Positions 40,069 through 47,969 of a stretch of 64,000 nucleotides of DNA are shown in pieces. The stretch comes from Brevundimonas sp. NIBR10. Lineage in GTDB: Bacteria; Pseudomonadota; Alphaproteobacteria; Caulobacterales; Caulobacteraceae. The notes beneath the pieces were generated by a model that saw only the letters and a list, made by a program, of their open reading frames with translations, did not search any database and was not told the origin of the DNA. The position numbers were made by a program, and so were the translations under genes. Each line of letters opens with the position of its first letter. Within the stretch, counting starts at the first letter, position 1. The stretch covers positions 496,001-560,000 of the forward strand of contig NZ_CP115464.1 in the NCBI RefSeq assembly GCF_027912515.1, given 5' to 3'.

Positions 40069-40095
40069 GAGGGATTCAACCCCGGCGCCCGTATA
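40069..40095 (+). promoter_or_regulatory. Candidate ECF promoter (GAGGGA-N15-CGTATA)
   Basis: GAGGGA at 40069-40074 and CGTATA at 40090-40095, 15 bases apart, lie 35 bases before the copC start and point toward it. The match to the pair ahead of the CnrYXH-like genes suggests the same sigma factor. Confidence 0.65.
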
Positions 40096-40129
40096 ACTCA
40101 TTGAACCCCTCTGGTTTCGGAGCCTCCCT

Positions 40130-40492
40130 ATGACCACTCGCAAAATCCTTTCCGTCGTCGGCGCGGTCGGCGCCCTGCTGTTGGGGGCGACGCAGGCTGC
40201 CGCCCACGCGCGCGTCGTCGCCTCCAACCCGGCGGCGAGCGCGAGCATCGCCTCGCCGCGTTCGCTGACGGTCACCTTCAGCGAACGCGTCGTTCCCGCT
40301 TTCTCGGGCCTCGAGGTCGTGAACGCCGCCGGTGCCAAATTCCCGGTCGCGACCACCGTCTCCGATGACGGCATGACCGTTTCGGGACGGACGGCGCGAC
40401 CGCTCGCGGCCGGCGCCTACAGCCTCAACTGGCATGCCGCCTCCGCCGACGGCCACCGTATGACCGGCGCCATCGCCTTCACGGTACGCTGA
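40130..40492 (+). CDS. copC: Copper-binding protein CopC
   Basis: A 120-residue periplasmic protein. After the signal peptide the mature chain starts HARVVASNPAASASIASPRS, with the N-terminal His that is the Cu(II) ligand of CopC. The end, WHAASADGHRMTGAIAFTVR, has the second copper-site histidine. It delivers copper to CopD. copD follows six bases downstream, so the two form an operon under the promoter at 40069. Confidence 0.93.
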   Translation: MTTRKILSVVGAVGALLLGATQAAAHARVVASNPAASASIASPRSLTVTFSERVVPAFSGLEVVNAAGAKFPVATTVSDDGMTVSGRTARPLAAGAYSLNWHAASADGHRMTGAIAFTVR

Positions 40493-40498
40493 CCCATC

Positions 40499-41434
40499 GT
40501 GCTCGACGTTCTGGTCATCCTGCTCCGGCTCGCGCAGTACGGCGGCGCGGTCGTCCTGCTCGGGACGCCGCTGTTCCTCCTCTACGGGTTGCGCGGGTCG
40601 GACGCGGTGGCCCTCGGCTGGACGAGATCCTTGCTGGTCAGCGCGGCGGCCGTGGTCGCCATAGGCTCCGCCGCCGCCTTCGCGGCCCAGACCGCTGTGA
40701 TGGCGGGCTCGCTGACTGAAGGTCTCAAGCCGGCGACGCTCGGCTTCATGCTCACGGGCACGAGCCTCGGACCCGCCTTTCTCGTCCGGACGCTGGCCGC
40801 GTTGCTCGCGCTTCTTGCGCTCATTCAAGACAAGCCGTCCCGCGGCCTGTGGAAATTCGTCGCTGTCGCCGGTCTTATCGTCGGCGCCAGCTTCGCCTGG
40901 ACGGGACACGGCGCGGCCACCGAAGGCGCGGGGCGCTATGTTCATCTGACGGCCGCGATCCTGCACAGCTGGGCGGCGGCGGTGTGGCTCGGCGCGCTCG
41001 CGGCCTTGCTGATCCTGACGTTGCGGCGGCGGTCAGAAACGGTCGATGGCGATAGGATCCTCTATCGAGCCCTTCACGGATTCGCCGGCGTCGGATCCGC
41101 ATCGGTCGCCGTCCTGGTTCTGAGCGGACTGGTGAACAGCTGGTTCATGGTCGGACCCGATCGTATCGCTGGCCTCTTGAGCACGCCCTACGGTCTGCTG
41201 TTGACGGGCAAGCTCGTGCTCTTCGCGCTCATGCTGGTTCTGGCGGCCGCGAACCGCTTTTATCTGACGCCCCACCTCGGCAGCGCCCTGGACGATCCCG
41301 AGTATCTTGGCCCCGCCATTTCACGGCTGAAACGCAGCTTGGTGATGGAGACCCTCCTCGCCCTGGGGCTGCTGGCCCTGGTGTCCATCATGGGAACCCT
41401 GGCTCCGGTCTCGGCCATGGAAATGGCGATGTAG
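40499..41434 (+). CDS. copD: Copper transport membrane protein CopD
   Basis: A 311-residue inner-membrane protein of about eight helices from a GTG at 40499. FAWTGHGAATEGAGRYVHLT and AAILHSWAAAVWLGALAALL carry the histidines conserved in CopD. CopD moves copper from CopC across the inner membrane. The tail APVSAMEMAM has several methionines. It is paired with copC. Confidence 0.92.
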   Translation: MLDVLVILLRLAQYGGAVVLLGTPLFLLYGLRGSDAVALGWTRSLLVSAAAVVAIGSAAAFAAQTAVMAGSLTEGLKPATLGFMLTGTSLGPAFLVRTLAALLALLALIQDKPSRGLWKFVAVAGLIVGASFAWTGHGAATEGAGRYVHLTAAILHSWAAAVWLGALAALLILTLRRRSETVDGDRILYRALHGFAGVGSASVAVLVLSGLVNSWFMVGPDRIAGLLSTPYGLLLTGKLVLFALMLVLAAANRFYLTPHLGSALDDPEYLGPAISRLKRSLVMETLLALGLLALVSIMGTLAPVSAMEMAM

Positions 41435-41560
41435 CCGTTGGCGCGCGCCGAACGCGCTGGAGCCAGGTGCGTCGCACGCGCTCTTGGGACCGGCTGCGAA
41501 TGGCCGTTGGCCCAGCGACCTGGACCCGCCTAGACTGCTCAAGAATTGAGGGGGCGCGCC

Positions 41561-42832
41561 GTGTCAGATCGAGTTCGTGATCTTATTGAACAGTGGCGGC
41601 GCGACCCGGCTGCGACCTACCAGACCTGGTTCTTGTGGGACGAGCGTCTGAAGAATTTCCGCTCCATCCGTCGCGGCATCGGCCAGGTCGTCAAGGAGAT
41701 CGAAGCAGGCCGGTTCGGCGTGGCCTATCGCGGGTCGTCGCTGGAGACGATCGTTCATTCGGTGGCCGAACAACGGCAGATCTTCAAGGGCGCGGACCAT
41801 GCCTTCCTCTGGAAGCCCAAACTTCGCATCCCGGACATCTACGAAAACCCGGCCAATCAACGCGCTTTCGGCCGGCTCCTGCATCACTGCAGCTGTTGTT
41901 CGACAGCAACGGAAATTCTCGCGGGCATCCGCACGATCGACCAACTCCGAATCAAGGGACTCGGGCCTGCAGTGGCCAACCTGATCTATTTTCTCCATCC
42001 CACCCACGTTTCGCCGTTCAATACCGCGATCGTCAACGGCTACAACGCGATCACCGGATCAAAGGTCAAGCTCGGGAGCTGGGAGCACTACCTTGCGATG
42101 CGGCAAGGAATTTTGGCCCTCAACGCTCGCTACAGCGATCTTCTGTCCAACGATCTCGGGGCGATCGCGGGCTTCCTGTTCGACGTGGGCTCCGGCCGTT
42201 ATCCCGCGCCGCCCCTGGACGACGAGAGTCTGTCCGCCAGCGGCTGGGACGCGCGGCTGGCCGAAGCGCGCGCCGAAGCGGTCAAGTTCGAGAAGACCGC
42301 GCTCCAGCAGGGCGAGACGGACCGGACCCACACAGAGATCCAGGCCTGGGTCCGTGATCTGGGTCGCGCGCTGGGCTACAGGGTCTGGATCGCGTCCAAT
42401 GACCGCGGGCGCCAGCACGAGGGCGCACGCCTGAGCGAGGGCTGCCTAGAACAACTACCGCCGTCGCTGGCGAACGGTCCAGGCGCCGAGTCCATCCGGC
42501 TGATCGACGTACTCTGGCTGGAGGGAGACGCGGACCGCGTGGCGGCCGCCTTCGAGGTCGAGCATTCCACCACGATCTACTCCGGTGTCGTGCGAATGCT
42601 GGACCTCGCCCTGTCAGGCGAACTAAACATCTCCGCCGGCCTTTTCCTGGTCGCTCCCGACAGCCGCGAAAACGATGTGCGGGCGCAGTTGCAACGTCCG
42701 GCCTTCAGCCGGATCGCCGATCTCAATGTGCGCTATCTGCCCTACGGAGAACTGGAACGGCACCGGGCATCAATCGCCCGCTTCGGAACCGGTCTCAGGG
42801 CTCTGACCGAGATTTCGCACCGCGTGACCTGA
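41561..42832 (+). CDS. Unknown protein with nuclease-like C-terminus
   Basis: From a GTG at 41561 (GAGGGGG upstream) a 423-residue protein is made; a TTG at 41546 is the other option. The middle has IRTIDQLRIKGLGPAVANLI, which looks like a helix-hairpin-helix. The C-terminal part has RLIDVLWLEGD and then AAFEVEHSTTIYSGVVRMLD, arranged like a PD-(D/E)xK nuclease core. Proteins with this FEVEHSTxIYSG block are usually left hypothetical or linked to restriction. It has no partner methylase here and no metal-resistance motif. Confidence 0.6.
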   Translation: MSDRVRDLIEQWRRDPAATYQTWFLWDERLKNFRSIRRGIGQVVKEIEAGRFGVAYRGSSLETIVHSVAEQRQIFKGADHAFLWKPKLRIPDIYENPANQRAFGRLLHHCSCCSTATEILAGIRTIDQLRIKGLGPAVANLIYFLHPTHVSPFNTAIVNGYNAITGSKVKLGSWEHYLAMRQGILALNARYSDLLSNDLGAIAGFLFDVGSGRYPAPPLDDESLSASGWDARLAEARAEAVKFEKTALQQGETDRTHTEIQAWVRDLGRALGYRVWIASNDRGRQHEGARLSEGCLEQLPPSLANGPGAESIRLIDVLWLEGDADRVAAAFEVEHSTTIYSGVVRMLDLALSGELNISAGLFLVAPDSRENDVRAQLQRPAFSRIADLNVRYLPYGELERHRASIARFGTGLRALTEISHRVT

Positions 42833-43114
42833 TCGTCGGTGACTGGCCCGCCTCGCATCCAGGTCGTTCTGGCTCACAGGCCTGATAGGCAAGAGCGCGA
42901 TCCTCCAGCCGCACCCGCCAGGTGATCAGCATGGCATTAAGCGCGGTGAACACCACTGCTATCCAGACCTGGCCGAAAACCAGCGGCAACATGGCGATCT
43001 CAAGAGATGCGATCCAGTAGTTGGGATGACGAATGACCCGGAAGGGCCGGATCGGACTAGCGGCGCGCCGGGCAGGTGATGATCCGAGTGGTCCAAAACC
43101 GGCCAAGGTCGCGA
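42795..43114 (-). pseudogene. ICMT-family methyltransferase, C-terminal fragment
   Basis: The frame reads PFRVIRHPNYWIASLEIAML and continues FGQVWIAVVFTALNAML, the C-terminal half of isoprenylcysteine carboxyl methyltransferase-like proteins. The N-terminal helices are missing. It runs directly into a type III PKS fragment on the same strand. These two families are usual neighbours, so a deletion has removed the end of the first gene and the start of the second. The last codons overlap the 3' end of the nuclease-like gene. Confidence 0.75.
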
Positions 43115-43456
43115 TCACCCCGCTTGCTCCAGCGCGCTCGTCGTGCTCTCGGCCATCAGGGCGACTGCGTGTTCCAGGAACAGGTCGTTCCGCTCCGCGA
43201 AGCTGTGCGGCTGCAGATACCAGTCCATTGGGACGCACGAATGCCGTGTGTCGATCAAGGCGTTTCGATAGATAGGCGCCAGCCGCTCGAAACCGCCGTG
43301 GGTCGTGGCGAACATTTCGGCCCCGTTGGCCGCGACGTCCTCTTGCCGCAGGATGTGCGGCGGCCAGGCGGTGGTCAGGGCGGCGAGACGCGGTGGTGAA
43401 GTCCGGTCGTTGTCTCTTGGCAGAGCTTCCTGTGATCGAGCCGTCGCCTGCCTCAT
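43115..43456 (-). pseudogene. Type III polyketide synthase, N-terminal fragment
   Basis: A 113-residue frame beginning at an ATG that overlaps the PepSY stop. RLAALTTAWPPHILRQEDVA and LAPIYRNALIDTRHSCVPMD match the N-terminal part of bacterial chalcone-synthase-like enzymes. A complete enzyme is about 350 residues and keeps its catalytic Cys further on, so this piece is inactive. The methyltransferase fragment starts right after the stop at 43115. Confidence 0.75.
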
Positions 43457-44175
43457 GGCTCCCGCTTGCGAACCGCACGCGCCATTTTCAGGTCGCGGGA
43501 GATCCGTATCCACAGCAGGATGAAGCCCGAAATCACAATGCTCAGGGTCAAGGCGGTAGTGATGATGATCAGGGGGTGATTGAAGTCCTCGCCGTCGTTC
43601 CAGTCCATGACGTGCAGTCGCCAGAAGAAGTCGAAGATCCGCCACACGCCCGAGCGGCGCGTCACCACTTCGCCTGTCGCTGGCGACAGGTAGAAGGCCG
43701 TCTTTTCGCGGTCGGCGAAGTCTACCCGCCACAGCGGTCCGGTGCGTCCCGTCTCCTCGGGCGCCGTCGCCAGAAGAACCGCGCCGGAAACCCGCGCCTC
43801 GCCCTTGTACGCGCCCTTGGCGAAGGCCGAGGCGTCGGCGGCCGACATCGGTCCGAACGGCCGGCCGGTCGCGGCGGACACGACGACTGGCTCGCCCGAC
43901 GCCGGCTTCAAGGTCCAGGCCGCCCCCCGCGGCGTCGTGTGAAGCTCCGCCTGGACAGGCGCGACGCCCGCTCGGCGCGCGATCTCGCTCAGTGCCGGAA
44001 GCGCGCCGAGCTCCAGCGGGCTCGGCTTGAGGTCAACCGCCCGATGTTCGCCGCGCACCGTCTCGATCGGAATGGCCGTCATCACCAGACCGCCGCCGAC
44101 CCAGAACAGCACCTGAAGGCCGACGACGAGCGCAATCCATTTGTGCAGCTGGGTGGAGAGCTTGAGAACCTTCAT
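43453..44175 (-). CDS. PepSY-domain membrane protein
   Basis: A 240-residue protein with an N-terminal helix (LHKWIALVVGLQVLFWVGGG) and a C-terminal one (LSIVISGFILLWIRI). The periplasmic region between has PepSY-like YLSPATGEVVTRRSGVWRIF followed by HVMDWNDG. This is the short form of the PepSY-TM family linked to metal or siderophore reduction. It is the last intact gene of the minus-strand operon starting at 46018. Confidence 0.85.
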   Translation of the reverse strand: MKVLKLSTQLHKWIALVVGLQVLFWVGGGLVMTAIPIETVRGEHRAVDLKPSPLELGALPALSEIARRAGVAPVQAELHTTPRGAAWTLKPASGEPVVVSAATGRPFGPMSAADASAFAKGAYKGEARVSGAVLLATAPEETGRTGPLWRVDFADREKTAFYLSPATGEVVTRRSGVWRIFDFFWRLHVMDWNDGEDFNHPLIIITTALTLSIVISGFILLWIRISRDLKMARAVRKREP

Positions 44176-44188
44176 CCCTGGGCCTCGC

Positions 44189-44659
44189 CTAGCCGTGACG
44201 CGCGAAGACGCGCGTACCGCCGCCCTTGAGGATCAGCAGGGTCTCATAGGGCTCACGTTGGCCGTCTGGCGTCTCCATGCCGGGAGACCCCAGCGGCATC
44301 GCCGGCACTGCGAGGCCCACGGCCTCGGGACGTTCGGCCAGAAGCTTGCGGACATCCTCGGCCGGCACATGGCCCTCGAGGACATAGCCGCCGATCATGG
44401 CCGTGTGGCAGGAGGCGAGCGCCTCGGGCACGCCCTGGGTGCTGCGTATAGAGCGAAGGCTCGGGAGTTCGTTGACCCGCGCCTTGAAGCCGGCGGCGCG
44501 CATGTGATCCACCCAGGCCGTGCAACAGGCGCAGGTCGGGGTCTTGTAGACCGCGAGCTCGGTCGATGAACGGGCGCCCGGAGCGCAGGCCGCGACGGCG
44601 ACGGAGCCGGCCCCCGCGGCCAGAAACGCACGGCGTGAAAGGGTGGGCATCGATCTCAT
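44189..44659 (-). CDS. DUF411 periplasmic metal-binding protein (second copy)
   Basis: A 156-residue protein with a Tat-like leader (LSRRAFLAAGAGSVAVAAC) that may be a lipobox. The domain has YKTPTCACCTAWVDHM and ALASCHTAMIGGYVLEGHVP, parallel to the copy at 21756. Metal binding through the Cys cluster is inferred. It lies 13 bases before the PepSY gene and 54 bases after the NTF2-like gene, inside one operon. Confidence 0.87.
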   Translation of the reverse strand: MRSMPTLSRRAFLAAGAGSVAVAACAPGARSSTELAVYKTPTCACCTAWVDHMRAAGFKARVNELPSLRSIRSTQGVPEALASCHTAMIGGYVLEGHVPAEDVRKLLAERPEAVGLAVPAMPLGSPGMETPDGQREPYETLLILKGGGTRVFARHG

Positions 44660-44713
44660 GGGTCCCTCTGGCGAGCGATATCTGGAGGCCGCCGATGACG
44701 GTCGCCGCCGCGA

Positions 44714-45268
44714 TCAGGCGGCGGGGCGGAAGGGCCGGGCCGAGGAGTGATAGACGTCGAACCTCCACTCGTCACCCCGCTTGCGCAGGACGCTCGTGGC
44801 GGCGCCGCGGCGCTCTATGGGGGCCCGGGCTCCGTACTTGAAGGTGATGTGGAAGGTGTAGGTCTCGCTCACGAAGGCGGTGTCGCCGTCAACCTCGACT
44901 TTCATTTCGTGGTTGCGGAAGTCGAAGCCGGCCAGATCGGCGAATTCGGGCCCGAGATGGTGCTCCAGATAATAGGCGAACGATCCCTCCACGCCGCCGT
45001 TCTCGAAGATCTCCGAGTCGGTCCAGAACAGGGCCGGCGTCTGCGACACGTCCATCCGCTCGATGGCGTCCTTGTAGGCGGTGACGACCGCTCGGACCTG
45101 GGCCTCGTCAGCGGATTGCGCATCGCCGGGGGCGTGCGCCGAGCCTGGCGTATGGGCCGAGCCGGGGGCGTGGGAGCGGGCCGGCGCCTGTGATTGAGCT
45201 TGCGCTTGGCCGGAGGTCGCGAGGAGGGCGGCGACCGCCGATCCGGCGAGTGCTGAACGGAACATCAT
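44714..45268 (-). CDS. NTF2/SnoaL-like secreted protein (DUF4440 type)
   Basis: A 184-residue protein. A signal peptide (LAGSAVAALLATSGQAQA) and a low-complexity His/Pro stretch (APARSHAPGSAHTPGSAHAP) lead into an NTF2-like fold: AVVTAYKDAIERMDV, then GDTAFVSETYTFHITFK and ending in DEWRFDVYHSSARPF. Such domains bind small ligands or act as weak enzymes. The His repeats suggest a metal link. It sits 96 bases downstream of the DUF2231 gene. Confidence 0.8.
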   Translation of the reverse strand: MMFRSALAGSAVAALLATSGQAQAQSQAPARSHAPGSAHTPGSAHAPGDAQSADEAQVRAVVTAYKDAIERMDVSQTPALFWTDSEIFENGGVEGSFAYYLEHHLGPEFADLAGFDFRNHEMKVEVDGDTAFVSETYTFHITFKYGARAPIERRGAATSVLRKRGDEWRFDVYHSSARPFRPAA

Positions 45269-45364
45269 GGTGCAGTCTCCTGGTTTGCCGCGGCCGCAGT
45301 AGAACCCGGTCCGGCGAAGTAGATGAAGAACGAGGCGTTCGGGCGACGACGGACCCCAAGGCCG

Positions 45365-46018
45365 TCAGAACATCAGATGCCTCATGCCATGGGTCAGCAT
45401 CCCGCCCAGCAGGCCGTTGACCACCACGGCGGCGGCGGTCACGGTCAAAAGACCGATGTAGATCAGCTCGCGCCCGCGCCCCGGCCGGCGGACCCATTGT
45501 TCCTTCGCCCACCAGCTCAGCAGGCCGAGCGCGGCGATCGAGGTGCCGAGCCACCGATGGTAGAGGTGAGTCACATCGTCCTTCCCGGGCAGCCCCATAG
45601 CGAACCATCCCAGCGCCACCGCGGCGACCGCGGAGATCGCCGCCAGGGCGATGATCACCCGCGTGCCCTGGGTCAGGACCGGCCGACGCAGCGTCAGGGC
45701 GGCGATCTCGAGGAGCGCGGCGACGAGGAACAGCGCGATCGGGAAATGGACGGCGGCGGGATGCATGGCGCCGAGCCAGCGATACAGGCGCTGGGGCATT
45801 GGCTTGGGACCCTCGTCCGCCGTCATGGCCCCGTGGTCCATGTCCATAGCCATCCCCGGCATGGCCATCACGCCGCCTTCTGGCACGGCGCCCGCCGGCG
45901 CGGCGGCCTGGGCACGGGCCGCGGCCTGCTTGTCATGATCCTCGTGCGCGAACGCGGGCGCGCTGACAGACAGCGCCACCACCAGGGCGATCCCCGACAG
46001 AAGTTTGCGTATCGACAT
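45365..46018 (-). CDS. DUF2231-type membrane protein with His/Met-rich N-terminus
   Basis: A 217-residue protein. After a signal peptide, a His/Met-rich region (EDHDKQ, then MAMPGMAMDMDHGAM) precedes four hydrophobic helices. AMHPAAVHFPIALFLVAALL is the DUF2231 signature with its conserved histidines. GGGAGAGAACA precedes the ATG. It is the first gene of the operon running to 43453, and a candidate sigma promoter sits 30-56 bases upstream. Copper handling is inferred from the Met-rich region. Confidence 0.82.
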   Translation of the reverse strand: MSIRKLLSGIALVVALSVSAPAFAHEDHDKQAAARAQAAAPAGAVPEGGVMAMPGMAMDMDHGAMTADEGPKPMPQRLYRWLGAMHPAAVHFPIALFLVAALLEIAALTLRRPVLTQGTRVIIALAAISAVAAVALGWFAMGLPGKDDVTHLYHRWLGTSIAALGLLSWWAKEQWVRRPGRGRELIYIGLLTVTAAAVVVNGLLGGMLTHGMRHLMF

Positions 46019-46047
46019 TGTTCTCTCCCATCCCGTCCCTTCTGCTA

Positions 46048-46074
46048 ACTACGCACCGGGGAGGCCGTCCCCTC
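46048..46074 (-). promoter_or_regulatory. Candidate ECF promoter, minus strand (GAGGGG-N15-CGTAGT)
   Basis: Reading the minus strand, GAGGGG (46074-46069) and CGTAGT (46053-46048) are 15 bases apart and 30 bases before the DUF2231 start. The site is back-to-back with the plus-strand one at 46079, only four bases away, so the sigma operon and the DUF2231 operon are driven as a divergent pair. Confidence 0.7.
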
Positions 46075-46078
46075 GTTT

Positions 46079-46105
46079 GAGGGATTTGGCTTGTTTCGGC
46101 GTAGT
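46079..46105 (+). promoter_or_regulatory. Candidate ECF autoregulatory promoter (GAGGGA-N15-CGTAGT)
   Basis: GAGGGA (46079-46084) and CGTAGT (46100-46105) precede the anti-sigma gene by 30 bases. The -10 hexamer equals that of the divergent site. Promoters of this kind normally let an ECF sigma factor drive its own operon. Confidence 0.7.
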
Positions 46106-46134
46106 AGGGATTAGGGGCGCAAGGAGAGTGTTCG

Positions 46135-46416
46135 ATGGCGCGTAATTTGGATGATCTTTTGGCCGGATCGGCGGCGACGCCCTTGGGCCGGTCGCTCGAC
46201 GGGCTCGAACCGCTCGTCTGGAGCCGGGTCGACGCGCTTCGCGGCGAAAGGCTCGCGTCGCAACTGCGTTTGGGGGCCGTCGCCATGGCCCTGGTCACCG
46301 GCCTGACGGCAGGCGGCGTCGGCGCGGTCGCCGCCCCCAGACCGGCCGGGGAGATGGCCATTTTCACGGTCGACGCGGGCCTGTCGCCTCTGGTGAGACT
46401 GGAAACCGGCCGATGA
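46135..46416 (+). CDS. CnrY-like membrane anti-sigma factor
   Basis: A 93-residue protein with a cytoplasmic N-terminal part (NLDDLLAGSAATPLGRSLDG), one membrane helix (LGAVAMALVTGLTAGGVGAVAA) and a short periplasmic tail. Size, topology and position before a CnrX-like sensor and an ECF sigma gene fit CnrY (about 95 residues). It should hold the sigma factor at the membrane until the sensor binds metal. Sequence similarity is weak, so the call rests on layout. Confidence 0.7.
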   Translation: MARNLDDLLAGSAATPLGRSLDGLEPLVWSRVDALRGERLASQLRLGAVAMALVTGLTAGGVGAVAAPRPAGEMAIFTVDAGLSPLVRLETGR

Positions 46417-46853
46417 AGCGCGGCTGGCAGGCCATCGCCCTGACGGCCGTCCTGGCGGCGGTCGCCAGCGGCGCGGGCACTTGGATCAGCGCCAGCTGGG
46501 TGCTGAGCCGGCGCGAACCGCCATCCCTGCACGACATCGTGCACCACGACCTGAAGCTCTCGCCCGACCAGCTGACCCGCATCGACGCAGTCGAAGCCCG
46601 GTTCGCCGCGCGCCGGCCCGCGCTCGAAGCGGACGTCCGCGCGGCCAATCAGGAACTGGCGCGCGCGATCGCACGGAGCGACGGCGACGGTCCCCAGGTC
46701 CAGGCGGCGGTGGACCATTTCCACGTCGCCATGGGCGCCTTGCAGAAGGAGACGATCGCCCACGTCTTCGAGATGCGGTCCGTTCTGACGCCGGCCCAGG
46801 CCGAGGTATTCGACGACCGTATCGTCGAGGCCCTCGCGCCCGACGAAGGCTAG
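46413..46853 (+). CDS. cnrX: CnrX-like periplasmic metal sensor
   Basis: A 146-residue protein anchored by an N-terminal helix, with a helical hairpin periplasmic domain. LHDIVHHDLKLSPDQLTRID is followed by a long coiled helix and IAHVFEMRSVLTPAQ. His40, His44, Glu61, His117 and Met121 have the same spacing (4, 17, 56, 4) as the metal ligands His42, His46, Glu63, His119 and Met123 of CnrX. It should bind metal and free the sigma factor through the anti-sigma protein. Its start overlaps the anti-sigma stop. Confidence 0.85.
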   Translation: MKRGWQAIALTAVLAAVASGAGTWISASWVLSRREPPSLHDIVHHDLKLSPDQLTRIDAVEARFAARRPALEADVRAANQELARAIARSDGDGPQVQAAVDHFHVAMGALQKETIAHVFEMRSVLTPAQAEVFDDRIVEALAPDEG

Positions 46854-46861
46854 CGTTCCGC

Positions 46862-47440
46862 GTGGACAGCCCCAACGACCTGTCAGCCCGCGCCGCCGGC
46901 GGGGACCGGGCGGCCTTCAGCGAGTTGATGCGGCAGACCAAGACTTCTCTGTTCCGTTTCGTCCGGCGCTATGTCGGCGATGAACAGGACGCCTGGGACC
47001 TGTTGCAGGACACCTATGCGGCGGCCTGGATCAACATTCGCCGCTACGACCCGGTCCGACCCTTCGAGGCCTGGATCCGGACCATCGCACTCAATAAATG
47101 CCGGGACTGGAGCCGTCGCCGCTTCGTTCGGCGGCTCATCCGGGGCGACGTCGACCTGTCGTCGCCGGAAGCCATGTCCGTGCCGGACGGGGCCGAGGCG
47201 GTGGATGACCGGATGGATGCCAGCGCAAGGCTGGCGCGGTTGAACGAGGCCATGAGCCGTCTGCCGCCGCACCTCAAGGCTCCGCTTATGCTGACGGCAA
47301 TCGAAGGGCGCAGTCAGGCGGAAACGGCCGGGATGCTGGGTGTCTCCATCAAGACCGTGGAGACCCGCGTGGCGCGGGCTCGTCGCAAGCTGTCCGAGGC
47401 GCTGGACGACACGCCCGCTGTCCGGGCCGCTCTTGAGTGA
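46862..47440 (+). CDS. cnrH: CnrH-like ECF sigma factor
   Basis: A 192-residue sigma factor from a GTG at 46862. Region 2 is visible in DEQDAWDLLQDTYAAAWINI and region 4 in AETAGMLGVSIKTVETRVAR. It has the size of CnrH (191 aa) and follows the sensor by eight bases. It should direct RNA polymerase to promoters of the GAGGGR-N15-CGTA type, including its own. No other ECF gene is present in the window. Confidence 0.9.
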   Translation: MDSPNDLSARAAGGDRAAFSELMRQTKTSLFRFVRRYVGDEQDAWDLLQDTYAAAWINIRRYDPVRPFEAWIRTIALNKCRDWSRRRFVRRLIRGDVDLSSPEAMSVPDGAEAVDDRMDASARLARLNEAMSRLPPHLKAPLMLTAIEGRSQAETAGMLGVSIKTVETRVARARRKLSEALDDTPAVRAALE

Positions 47441-47525
47441 TCAGCTCGAGGGTCCTCGGAACCTTCGTCGCGCCTTAGCCCCGCTCGGGCCGCAGCGGCG
47501 CTCCGTCGATCGACCTCCAGGCGGC

Positions 47526-47552
47526 GAGGGATGCGGCGCCCGTCCGCGTATT
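47526..47552 (+). promoter_or_regulatory. Candidate ECF promoter (GAGGGA-N15-CGTATT)
   Basis: GAGGGA (47526-47531) and CGTATT (47547-47552) lie 15 bases apart, between the sigma gene and the lipoprotein gene, and 65 bases before the latter's start. It allows separate expression of the lipoprotein-copC pair by the same sigma factor. Confidence 0.65.
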
Positions 47553-47616
47553 CTAGTATGAGGGCGTCGCGGGAAATCGACCCGATCATCGCCCTTTTCT
47601 TTCAGGAGCTTGTCAC

Positions 47617-47943
47617 ATGAGAGTCCCGATCCTAGCCGCCGCAGCGGCGATCACCTTGGGCGCCTGCCAGCCGGCCGCCGACCCTCAACCGGTCGAGGCC
47701 CAGACGGCGCCGGGCGCCTCGGCGACGACCCCGATGGAGGCCGCGCCGGTCGCCACGCCCGAGCCGACCCCGCAGCCGCAGGCCGCCGCACCAGCCCCGG
47801 CGCCGTCCCCCCGGGCCTCGACGCCCCGACCGACCCGCCCCGCGCCGGCGCCAGCACCCGCCCCGACGCCGCCGCCGGCCGATCCGATGGCCGGCCATGA
47901 CATGTCGAAGATGGACGGCATGACCATGCCGCCCAACCAGTAG
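47617..47943 (+). CDS. Pro/Ala-rich lipoprotein with Met/His-rich tail
   Basis: A 108-residue protein with lipobox LGAC near residue 17. The middle is a low-complexity Pro/Ala/Thr spacer, and the tail reads MAGHDMSKMDGMTMPPNQ, which resembles the GHDMS repeat of CopB at 50.3 kb. It probably displays a small copper-binding tail from the membrane. GGAGCTTGTCAC precedes the ATG. copC follows after 26 bases. Confidence 0.72.
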   Translation: MRVPILAAAAAITLGACQPAADPQPVEAQTAPGASATTPMEAAPVATPEPTPQPQAAAPAPAPSPRASTPRPTRPAPAPAPAPTPPPADPMAGHDMSKMDGMTMPPNQ

Positions 47944-47969
47944 TCCACGTAAGCATCAGGAAGTCTCTC

